The notes under the pieces were generated by a model. The model was not told the DNA's origin, did no database searches, and worked only from the letters and a program-made list of their open reading frames with translations. This document shows, one piece after another, positions 8,231 through 15,301 of a stretch of DNA of 64,000 nucleotides. Position numbers and translations under genes: made by a program. The stretch comes from Hominenteromicrobium sp964531265 (GTDB taxonomy: Bacteria; Bacillota; Clostridia; Oscillospirales; Acutalibacteraceae), in the NCBI GenBank assembly GCA_964531265.1, contig CAZHDW010000005.1:1-64000 (forward strand). The letters are read 5' to 3'. The stretch's first letter is position 1; the number at the start of each line of letters is the position of its first letter.

Positions 8231-8959
8231 ATGCAGGAGCTGACAGGGCATGTACGTGCAGCAATAGACAAATACAGGTTGATAGATGACGGCGACCACA
8301 TAGCGGTGGGCGTTTCCGGCGGCAAGGATTCAATGTTCCTGCTGTACTCGCTTGCGGCACTTCGCCGATATTACCCGAAGCGATTCGATATAGTTGCACT
8401 GACCGCCGACCCATGCTTTGGCGGCAGTCAGACGGATTTCAGCGCCGTTGAGGAGCTATGCCGTGAGCTGAACGTAGAGTACCGCATACGTCGCACGGAG
8501 CTGGGCAGGATCATTTTTGAGGACAGAAAAGAGGAGAACCCTTGCAGCCTGTGCGCGAGAATGCGCCGCGGAATACTTCACGATATGTCTAAGGATGCCG
8601 GCTGCAACAAAATAGCGCTCGGTCATCATTTTGATGATGCCGTGCAAACCTTTTTGATGAACCTCTTTTACGGCGGCAGGATCGGCTGCTTCTCTCCGAA
8701 GAGCTATCTTTCGAGAAAAGAGCTCTATCTCATACGTCCGCTTGTTTTTTGTGAGGAGAGCGATATAAGGCGCGCCGTGAACAGAGCCGGGCTGCCCATC
8801 GTGAAGAGTGGCTGTCCTGCGGACGGCGTAACAGCCCGTAAGGACACCGCCGACCTGATCAGCACGCTCGAAAAACAGTTTCCTGATCTTCGCCACAAGG
8901 TGCTCGGCGCCATGGAGCGCGCCGGCATAGACGGCTGGGGAGAGGAAAAGCCTGAATAA
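8231..8959 (+). CDS. TtcA-like PP-loop ATPase, tRNA thiolation family
   Basis: PP-loop ATPase of 242 residues related to TtcA/TilS-type tRNA-modifying enzymes. The pyrophosphate loop is VGVSGGKDSMFLLYSL near residue 30. A CSLC pair lies near residue 100 in EENPCSLCARMRRG, ALGHHFDDAVQTFLMNLFYGG follows, and a late cysteine is in KSGCPADG. In TtcA, cysteines in these places hold an Fe-S cluster for 2-thiolation of cytidine 32; that function is inferred here. The start is taken at the ATG at 8231, 8 bases after AAAGGG; the GTG (8222) and ATG (8225) overlap or abut that site. It follows the 5S terminator by 25 bases and may have its own promoter inside or just after the 5S unit. Confidence 0.82.
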   Translation: MQELTGHVRAAIDKYRLIDDGDHIAVGVSGGKDSMFLLYSLAALRRYYPKRFDIVALTADPCFGGSQTDFSAVEELCRELNVEYRIRRTELGRIIFEDRKEENPCSLCARMRRGILHDMSKDAGCNKIALGHHFDDAVQTFLMNLFYGGRIGCFSPKSYLSRKELYLIRPLVFCEESDIRRAVNRAGLPIVKSGCPADGVTARKDTADLISTLEKQFPDLRHKVLGAMERAGIDGWGEEKPE

Positions 8960-8964
8960 AGCAC

Positions 8965-9003
8965 AAAAAGCTGTACATGCTTTCGACATGTACAGCTTTT
9001 GTT
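8965..9003. terminator. Bidirectional terminator between TtcA-like and DUF4965 genes
   Basis: The perfect 14-base arms AAAAGCTGTACATG (8966-8979) and CATGTACAGCTTTT (8987-9000) surround a 7-base loop. The A/T flanks allow termination of both convergent genes. Confidence 0.9.
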
Positions 9004-9023
9004 ATACCTTGAACTCAGGTGAA

Positions 9024-10889
9024 TTATTCAAAAAGAAGCTTTATGAATAGTCCGCCCTGTACGGAACGATGGCGGAAACCGCGCATCTCGGATGTATCCG
9101 CAAAATACCAGTCCGTCATCGGAACTCTTGTGCGCATTGTGGAGTATGCCTTCCAGAGCAGATCGATGAAGAATTCGAAATCCTCTCTGTTTTCGGCAAG
9201 GCAGGCTACCCAGACCTCCCAGTCGGACTTTGTGTACATCTCACGGCTATCCAGTGGAATGCCGTAGGGCTGTGCCTCCGCCTTATAGCGAACGATCTCA
9301 CCCTCGAAGAATTCTTTCGGAAACAGCTCGGTACCCCAAAGCTTATCCCAAACAGAGTTGTACTTCAGGCTGAAGGTACCGGGTCTGTCGTACGCAAGAC
9401 GGTAGCTGCCATCGCCGTTATCCGCCTTTTTGAGAATGCTCTCGGCATACTCACGTGCCTTTGCCATGAGTGTCTCGGCTTCATCTACGCGTCCGATGTT
9501 GGAGAGGATGTTTGCAAAGCCGGCCATACCCATGATAGCCTTAATGGAAAGGTTGCAGTTGTGTGCAAGATGACCTGCGAAGTCGTCCGTGCAAAGCTGA
9601 TTCTCGGGATCCTCGCCGTACTGAACAAGGTACTTGTTCCATGTTTCGAGAAGATCCATGTTTTCCTTTGCAAAAGTGTAATCGTTCTCTATTCTGCAAA
9701 GCTCTGCTATGAGTATTGTCATGTTGCCGCATTCCTCGACCGGCATCTGGAACTCTATCTTATTTTCGCCGTAAACCTGGCCGTTGAGTATCGGATACTG
9801 TCCGACATCATGGGGAGCAAAGTCAAAACCCCACTCCGGTGTACGGGAATAGCGGAGCACGGGACGCAGCATTCCCTTGAGCAGCTCGGGGTTATAGTGC
9901 AGGAACATCGGTGCGCTGGGGTAGGTTACGTCAACGGTAGCTGCACAGCCGTTGGAGAAGCACTCCTTGGAGACATAGAGGTTATTGCCATCCTCGTCGA
10001 CAACGAGCTTATGAGCCGCCATAACCTGTCTGTAAACGAGCATGAGCATCTCGGCATACTTTTCGCCGCCCTTTGCCTCAGCCTCGGTACGGAGCTTTTC
10101 GGAGAATGCACAACATTTCTCGTAAAGGCTCTCATATTCTCCGGCAGCCTCGACTATCGCCTCGTCGATCGTCTTGCCGTCCTTCTTCCAGTAAGCCTTT
10201 ATGGGCTTTTCAAAGTAGATCATGCTGTCCACATCGTCATAAGCGAAGAGGAACAACGCCTCGTTTTTGAGCTCTGTCTCAGCATATACGGCATACAGCT
10301 CGTTCATTATCTCATTACCAAGCTTTGCATTGCCGCAAACACCGAGGTAGAAATGACCCCAGTCTATACGCACATCGTCGCCGCTGCGCCACAGAACACG
10401 CTGAGCACCGCTACCCATACGTACACAGTCAACGCCGTCCAGCTCGACTGTCTCGGAATAGGCTCTGCCCTCACCGGCCTTATTCAGCACAAGCTCCTCG
10501 CTGCATGAGAGCTTTGCGGAAACACTGTGCTCCGCGCCGTCAATGCTCTCATAGGAAAGCTTAAGATATGTAACCGGTCTTGATGCATAGTAGAGCTCCT
10601 CTACCAGCATCGGAGATGTGAACTGTGCGGTAAGACGAATGCCGAGACCCTCAAAAACTGCCGTAGTTGTAAGTGCATCGACATCAAGGGACACCTGCTC
10701 CAGCTTTGCCACAGCACCCTTACCGAGGAAGCTACGCTCCTCGCCGTCAACACAAACTGTACCGAGGATGTTGTTCGGGCTTGCTGTCCAGTGGATAAGA
10801 GTGTTTTCCGTCAACTTTTCGGATTCACTCCACACCGAAAAATACGGATCGACTGTAATGAGCGGTACGCAGGGTATGCGCATTTTCAT
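9024..10889 (-). CDS. DUF4965/glutaminase-like six-hairpin protein
   Basis: Protein of about 621 residues matching the fungal glutaminase A-like architecture: DUF5127 (N-terminal beta domain with VPLITVDPYFSVWSES), DUF4965 (YPSAPMFLHYNPELLKG and WGFDFAPHDVGQYPILNG) and a C-terminal DUF1793 (alpha/alpha) region with GYMAG-like helices and DKLWGTELFPKEFF. No signal peptide is visible, so the bacterial protein appears cytoplasmic, unlike secreted fungal relatives. It may hydrolyse an amide or a glycoside; bacterial members are uncharacterised as far as I know. The start is set at the ATG at 10889, 12 bases from AAAGG; the GTG at 10898 is too close to it. It is divergent from potABCD and is a single-gene transcript. 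Confidence 0.82.
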   Translation of the reverse strand: MKMRIPCVPLITVDPYFSVWSESEKLTENTLIHWTASPNNILGTVCVDGEERSFLGKGAVAKLEQVSLDVDALTTTAVFEGLGIRLTAQFTSPMLVEELYYASRPVTYLKLSYESIDGAEHSVSAKLSCSEELVLNKAGEGRAYSETVELDGVDCVRMGSGAQRVLWRSGDDVRIDWGHFYLGVCGNAKLGNEIMNELYAVYAETELKNEALFLFAYDDVDSMIYFEKPIKAYWKKDGKTIDEAIVEAAGEYESLYEKCCAFSEKLRTEAEAKGGEKYAEMLMLVYRQVMAAHKLVVDEDGNNLYVSKECFSNGCAATVDVTYPSAPMFLHYNPELLKGMLRPVLRYSRTPEWGFDFAPHDVGQYPILNGQVYGENKIEFQMPVEECGNMTILIAELCRIENDYTFAKENMDLLETWNKYLVQYGEDPENQLCTDDFAGHLAHNCNLSIKAIMGMAGFANILSNIGRVDEAETLMAKAREYAESILKKADNGDGSYRLAYDRPGTFSLKYNSVWDKLWGTELFPKEFFEGEIVRYKAEAQPYGIPLDSREMYTKSDWEVWVACLAENREDFEFFIDLLWKAYSTMRTRVPMTDWYFADTSEMRGFRHRSVQGGLFIKLLFE

Positions 10890-10949
10890 TATATTCACTA
10901 ACCTTTCTTTCCCGTAGTCGGCTAAGGCCGACCTTATTATCGTACCACC

Positions 10950-10978
10950 ATTATAGAGTATTCAAATCGGAAAAACAA
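10950..10978 (-). promoter_or_regulatory. Promoter of the DUF4965 gene
   Basis: On the minus strand TTGTTT (10978-10973), a 17-base spacer and TATAAT (10955-10950) precede the gene by about 60 bases. Confidence 0.65.
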
Positions 10979-11040
10979 CCTTTTTATCGTTTTGTTTTTC
11001 AGTCTGTCGTGGCGTGTATCCGGGCCGAAAAAAATAGATA

Positions 11041-11069
11041 TTGACAGATGCGATTATATGGCCTATAAT
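11041..11069 (+). promoter_or_regulatory. Consensus promoter of potABCD
   Basis: TTGACA (11041-11046), a 17-base spacer and TATAAT (11064-11069) match the full sigma-A consensus at both boxes. The leader to the potA start is about 55 bases. Confidence 0.88.
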
Positions 11070-11131
11070 CGAAATTGTTAATGTACACCGAAATGGTAGA
11101 TTTATTTTATTACGGGAGCTTTGATGCGGTA

Positions 11132-12100
11132 ATGGACTACATTCTGGAACTTAAAAACATAAAAAAAGCCTTTGGCGATGTGTCCGTCTTGAACGGAATA
11201 GATCTCAGCGTACATCCCGGCGAGTTCATCACTCTGCTCGGCTCATCCGGCTGTGGAAAAACAACCACCCTGCGCATCATATCCGGCCTTGAAACGCCGG
11301 ACAGCGGCTCCGTTATACTTGAGGGAGCGGATGTGACCGGCACCGAACCGAACCGCCGCAACGTGCACACGGTTTTTCAGAACTACGCACTTTTCCCGCA
11401 TATGAATATCGAGGCCAATATCGGCTACAGCTTGAAGCTGCGCGGTGTTAAGAAGGCCGAGATAAAAGAGCGCGTCAGGGAAATGCTGGAGCTTGTGCAG
11501 CTTTCCGACTACGGCAGCCGTATGCCCGGCGAGCTCTCCGGCGGCCAGCGGCAGCGCGTGGCCATTGCACGAAGCGTTATAGATTCCCCGAAGGTGCTGC
11601 TGCTCGATGAGCCCCTCGGCGCACTGGATCTTCAGCTTCGCCGTATGATGCAGATAGAGCTGAAGCGTCTGCAAAAGAAGCTCGGAATCACTTTCATATA
11701 TATTACCCATGACCAGGAGGAAGCTCTCAACATGTCCGACCGCATAGCTGTGATGCGTGGCGGAACATTCGAGCAGATAGGCTCTCCGAGTGAGATCTAC
11801 GACCATCCGAGGACCGCATACGTTGCCAAATTCGTCGGCTCTGCCAACATTTTGAACCTGAACGGTAAATGTCTTGCCGTGCGCAGCGAGGCTCTGGAGC
11901 TTAATAAGGACGGGGAGGGCTACCTTACCGGCACGATAAAGGAGAAGAGCTTTGCCGGCGGAATGCTGCGCATAGCGCTCGACACAAAGGAATGCGGAGA
12001 AATAATCGCAAGCCGCCACGGAATAGACTCGCCGCTCATGCCCGGTGATACAGTTGGCATAGCATGGGCTGACGAAGCTGCCGCAGAGGTGGAACCCTGA
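11132..12100 (+). CDS. potA: Spermidine/putrescine ABC transporter ATPase
   Basis: Cytoplasmic ATPase subunit of a polyamine importer, 322 residues. Walker A is GSSGCGKTT near residue 37, the Q-loop QNYALFPHM follows, the signature is LSGGQRQRVAIARS, Walker B VLLLDEPLGALD, and the switch His is in YITHDQEEAL. The C-terminal domain is shorter than in E. coli PotA (about 378 residues), with an abbreviated TOBE-like region. The ATG at 11132 is chosen because homology begins with LELKNIKKAFGDV; an in-frame ATG-like start at 11075 would add an unconserved extension starting at the promoter end. A GGGAG lies 13 bases upstream, a rather long spacing. First gene of potABCD. Confidence 0.95.
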   Translation: MDYILELKNIKKAFGDVSVLNGIDLSVHPGEFITLLGSSGCGKTTTLRIISGLETPDSGSVILEGADVTGTEPNRRNVHTVFQNYALFPHMNIEANIGYSLKLRGVKKAEIKERVREMLELVQLSDYGSRMPGELSGGQRQRVAIARSVIDSPKVLLLDEPLGALDLQLRRMMQIELKRLQKKLGITFIYITHDQEEALNMSDRIAVMRGGTFEQIGSPSEIYDHPRTAYVAKFVGSANILNLNGKCLAVRSEALELNKDGEGYLTGTIKEKSFAGGMLRIALDTKECGEIIASRHGIDSPLMPGDTVGIAWADEAAAEVEP

Positions 12101-12110
12101 GAGGTGGAAA

Positions 12111-12977
12111 ATGAAACAAAAAAAGCGTAAAAAGGTTGGCTTGGAGGTTTTAATGCTCCTGCCGCTGTACATTTTCACTATCGTCTTTGTTCTCGGGCCA
12201 CTCGTATACATGGTGGTGCTCAGCTTTTTGCAGCGCGCCGAGACTTGGGGCGTCACAAGCGAATTCACTCTTAAAAATTATCAGAATATTCTGGAGCCGG
12301 TATATCTCAAAACCTTTATCGAATCCTTTAAGCTGGCCATCATCAGCACATGTCTCGTGGTGTTGCTGGGCTACCCGTTCGGCTACTTTATGGCAAAGCT
12401 GACGGCAAAATGGAAAAAGCGCACCATGACGCTGCTGATGATACCATTCTGGACAAGCTCACTCATAAGGCTGTACGGATGGATAATCATCTTCCGTGCA
12501 AACGGTGTGCTGGATAAGCTGCTGATGTCCATCGGCATCACGGATGAGCCATTAAAGTTGCTGTACACATATCCGGCCGTCGTGGTCGGCATGATATACG
12601 CTCTGCTGCCGTTCATGATCTTCTCCGTATATTCAAGCGCGGAAAAAATGGACTGGAGCCTTGTTGAGGCCGCACGTGATCTCGGTGCCTCCCGAATGCG
12701 CGCATTTTTGACAGTCACACTGAAAATGACCCTGCCCGGCCTGCTCTCCGGAATAATACTAACTTTCATTCCGTCCATGGGCCTGTTCTTCATTGCCGAT
12801 ATTCTCGGCGGAAACAAGGTGGTTCTAGTCGGCAGTCTCATTCAGGATCAACTTATGAAGGCTCATAACTGGCCGTTTGCGGCGGCACTTGCCGTTGTGC
12901 TTACAATACTCACCAGTGTTATGATAGCGCTGTACAGAAAGCTGTCCGGCGTAAAGGATCTGGAGGGCATCATGTAA
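12111..12977 (+). CDS. potB: Spermidine/putrescine ABC transporter permease PotB
   Basis: Inner-membrane permease of 288 residues with a basic N-terminus (KQKKRKK) and six predicted membrane segments, the first LEVLMLLPLYIFTIVFVLGPLVYMVVL. The EAA loop that contacts PotA is VEAARDLGASRMRAFLTVTLKMTLPG near residue 180. It lies 10 bases after potA, preceded by GAGAGGTGG, and overlaps potC by one base (TAATG), so the permease pair is translated in a coupled way. Confidence 0.95.
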   Translation: MKQKKRKKVGLEVLMLLPLYIFTIVFVLGPLVYMVVLSFLQRAETWGVTSEFTLKNYQNILEPVYLKTFIESFKLAIISTCLVVLLGYPFGYFMAKLTAKWKKRTMTLLMIPFWTSSLIRLYGWIIIFRANGVLDKLLMSIGITDEPLKLLYTYPAVVVGMIYALLPFMIFSVYSSAEKMDWSLVEAARDLGASRMRAFLTVTLKMTLPGLLSGIILTFIPSMGLFFIADILGGNKVVLVGSLIQDQLMKAHNWPFAAALAVVLTILTSVMIALYRKLSGVKDLEGIM

Positions 12978-13756
12978 TGAAAAACAGAACAAAACTTCCC
13001 AATGTATATTTGGCCGTCATCCTGCTTTTGATGTATGTACCGATAGTTTTGGTCATAATATACTCGTTTAATGAGAGCAAGATAAGCTCCGTGTGGGACG
13101 GCTTCTCTCTTAAATGGTATAAGGAGCTCTTTCGTGACCGTTCCATGTTCGAGGCGCTTCTCAACAGCATAATTCTCGGCCTATGTTCATCCCTTGCCTC
13201 AGCTGTAATCGGCACCCTCGGTGCAGTCGGCTCATCAAAGGTGGAACTCAAGGGCAAGGGCGCAATAGAATACATCTCCACACTTCCGATAATGATACCC
13301 GAGATAATCCTCGGCATGGTGTTCATGGCGTTCTTCTCGCTCATAGGGCTGCCGTTCGGCATGACAACGCTGATAATCGCCCACACTGCATTCTGCGTGC
13401 CCTATGTGTTCACAATGGTCAAGGCGCGTCTTGTCGGCCTTGACAAGAGCCTTGAGGAGGCCGCGCTCGACCTCGGTGCCTCCAAAATACGCACATTTTT
13501 CGATATCCTCCTGCCGCTCATCGCCCCTGCAATAGCCTCCGGTATGCTGCTTGCATTTGCAATGAGCTTTGACGATGTCATTATAAGCGTCTTTGTCACA
13601 GGCGTTGATTCCAACACCCTGCCGCTTAAAATCTACTCCCAGCTCAAAACAGGCGTCACTCCAAAGGTAAATGCTCTGTGCACCCTTATGTTTGCGGCTA
13701 CGATACTTCTGTGCGGTCTTTCCGCGCTGCTTGGCCGTGAAAAGAAAAACAAGTGA
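12977..13756 (+). CDS. potC: Spermidine/putrescine ABC transporter permease PotC
   Basis: Second membrane permease, 259 residues, six membrane segments beginning LPNVYLAVILLLMYVPIVLVIIYSF. The EAA motif is LEEAALDLGASKIRTFFDILLPLIAPA. It pairs with PotB to form the channel of the polyamine importer. It starts on the last base of the potB stop codon and is followed 58 bases later by the binding protein gene. Confidence 0.95.
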   Translation: MKNRTKLPNVYLAVILLLMYVPIVLVIIYSFNESKISSVWDGFSLKWYKELFRDRSMFEALLNSIILGLCSSLASAVIGTLGAVGSSKVELKGKGAIEYISTLPIMIPEIILGMVFMAFFSLIGLPFGMTTLIIAHTAFCVPYVFTMVKARLVGLDKSLEEAALDLGASKIRTFFDILLPLIAPAIASGMLLAFAMSFDDVIISVFVTGVDSNTLPLKIYSQLKTGVTPKVNALCTLMFAATILLCGLSALLGREKKNK

Positions 13757-13814
13757 AATCTCTGCGGTTATCCGCTGAAGATCATACAGGCTTTATTTCA
13801 GAGAGGAAGGTATT

Positions 13815-14876
13815 ATGATGAAAAGATTTTTTGCAGTTCTCCTGGCCGCAATGCTCGTGGTATGTAGCGTCGCTGCATGTGGCAGCAGCACTACCGCAGA
13901 GGACGGCGGCGAGCTCACACTCTACACCTGGGAAGCAATGTTCTCTCAGGATGTTCTGGACGGCTTCACGGAGAAGACAGGTATCAAGGTGAATTATGTC
14001 AACTTCGATACCGACGAAACGATGCTTGCAAAACTCGAAGCCGCTGAGGGCGGTGACTATGATGTTATCATCGCCGATGACTACATCATCGAAACAGCAA
14101 TAGCAGAGGGTCTTGTGGCAGAGCTCGACATGGAAAAGCTCCCGTCCATCGGCAATGTGAACCCGGTCTACCAGAGCCAGTTCTATGACCCGGAAAATAA
14201 ATACACAGTGCCCTACGGCTCCGGCGTACAGACAATCGTGTATGACCCGAGCGTTATCGACATGGATATCACGGGCTATGCCGACCTGTGGAGCGAAGAA
14301 CTCAAGGACAGCATCGGCGTTACAAGTAACTACCGCGTAATGAACGGTATGGCGCTTAAGATAGCCGGCGAAAGCTACAACACCAACGATGTTGCTGCCA
14401 TTGAAAAGGCCGGTGAAAAAATGCTGGAGCTTGCACCGAATATCCGCCTCATCAAGGATGATAATATTCAGGACGACCTGCTTTCCGGCGAGATCGGCGC
14501 TGCTGTAATGTACACCTCCCAGGTAACAATGGCAATGCTTGCAAATCCCGAGCTCAAGGTAGTATATCCAGAAGAGGGCATAGGCTTCGGCGTTATGGGC
14601 ATGTTCATCCCGAGCAAGGCTCCGAACAGTGATGCCGCTCATCAGTTCATTGAATACATTCTCGACCCCGAGGTCGCAGCAGAGTGCTTTGAATACATCG
14701 GCTATTACTGCACAAACAGCGCTGCCGAGGAATATATCAACGAGGACTATCGCTCCTTCCTCACGCTGCCCGAGGACTTCACTGATAATACCGAGATGAT
14801 AGGCAATATCTCCGCTGACGCTGCCGAGGCTCACGCAAAGATATGGACAGAGTTCAAGGCCGCAACAGGTAACTGA
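13815..14876 (+). CDS. potD: Spermidine/putrescine-binding lipoprotein PotD
   Basis: Extracellular polyamine-binding lipoprotein of 353 residues. A lipoprotein signal is visible: MKRFF, then a hydrophobic run LAAMLVVCSV and lipobox VAAC, with Cys near residue 22. The mature domain starts ELTLYTWEAMFSQDVLDGFTEKTGIKVNYV, the standard PotD/PotF periplasmic-binding fold, and ends near IWTEFKAATGN. Two adjacent ATGs (13815, 13818) follow AGGAAGG; the second has slightly better spacing. It completes a potABCD operon that matches other Firmicutes. Polyamine specificity (putrescine or spermidine) cannot be read with certainty. Confidence 0.93.
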   Translation: MMKRFFAVLLAAMLVVCSVAACGSSTTAEDGGELTLYTWEAMFSQDVLDGFTEKTGIKVNYVNFDTDETMLAKLEAAEGGDYDVIIADDYIIETAIAEGLVAELDMEKLPSIGNVNPVYQSQFYDPENKYTVPYGSGVQTIVYDPSVIDMDITGYADLWSEELKDSIGVTSNYRVMNGMALKIAGESYNTNDVAAIEKAGEKMLELAPNIRLIKDDNIQDDLLSGEIGAAVMYTSQVTMAMLANPELKVVYPEEGIGFGVMGMFIPSKAPNSDAAHQFIEYILDPEVAAECFEYIGYYCTNSAAEEYINEDYRSFLTLPEDFTDNTEMIGNISADAAEAHAKIWTEFKAATGN

Positions 14877-14887
14877 TAAGTATTATC

Positions 14888-14916
14888 TTGCTTTTATTTG
14901 TGATATGAGTTATACT
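14888..14916 (+). promoter_or_regulatory. Promoter of the DUF1858 gene
   Basis: TTGCTT (14888-14893), a 17-base spacer and TATACT (14911-14916), 12 bases after potD. It gives the small redox gene an independent start with a leader of about 70 bases. Confidence 0.7.
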
Positions 14917-14989
14917 ATAACTGTTGCGCGAATATCAGCAAATTGATATCACTTGAATATACTAAACAATTTCAGAAAGGAAAATCGAT

Positions 14990-15196
14990 ATGGAAATCAC
15001 AAAGCAGACAACAATGGGCGAAATGCTTAAGTACGATAACGGCATCGCTTACATCCTCATGCAGTCCGGTATGCACTGCGTAGGCTGCCCGTCCTCCATT
15101 CACGAGTCCCTCGAGGAAGCTTGCATGGTTCACGGACTTGACGCTGATGAGGTTCTGGCCTCCATCAACGAATATCTCAACAGCAAAAAAGCATAA
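14990..15196 (+). CDS. DUF1858 small disulfide-redox protein
   Basis: Small cytoplasmic protein of 68 residues in the DUF1858 / hybrid-cluster-protein-associated redox-disulfide family (TIGR03980-like). The family core is ITKQTTMGEMLK, then a CVGCPSS motif near residue 30 in which CxxC sits at the start of a helix, followed by SLEEACMVHGLDADEVLASINEYL. Such proteins are thought to act in redox or Fe-S chemistry in anaerobes. No hybrid cluster protein gene is adjacent. RBS AGAAAGGAAAATCGAT precedes the ATG with good spacing. It is bounded by its own promoter and terminator. Confidence 0.9.
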   Translation: MEITKQTTMGEMLKYDNGIAYILMQSGMHCVGCPSSIHESLEEACMVHGLDADEVLASINEYLNSKKA

Positions 15197-15213
15197 TTCT
15201 TTTGGGGTTAAAA

Positions 15214-15257
15214 AATCGGCGGAGCTTCGTTTCGGAGGCTCCGCCGATATTTTTTTA
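15214..15257 (+). terminator. DUF1858 gene terminator
   Basis: The arms ATCGGCGGAGC (15215-15225) and GCTCCGCCGAT (15238-15248) pair perfectly around a 12-base loop and are followed by ATTTTTTT. Confidence 0.93.
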
Positions 15258-15292
15258 CAAAAAACAGGGCAGTACTTTTTCGGTACTGCCCA
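15258..15292 (-). terminator. Alpha-xylosidase gene terminator
   Basis: On the minus strand GGGCAGTAC pairs with GTACTGCCC around a short A-rich loop and leads into TGTTTTTTG, ten bases after the alpha-xylosidase stop codon. Confidence 0.9.
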
Positions 15293-15301
15293 TAAGTCTA
15301 T

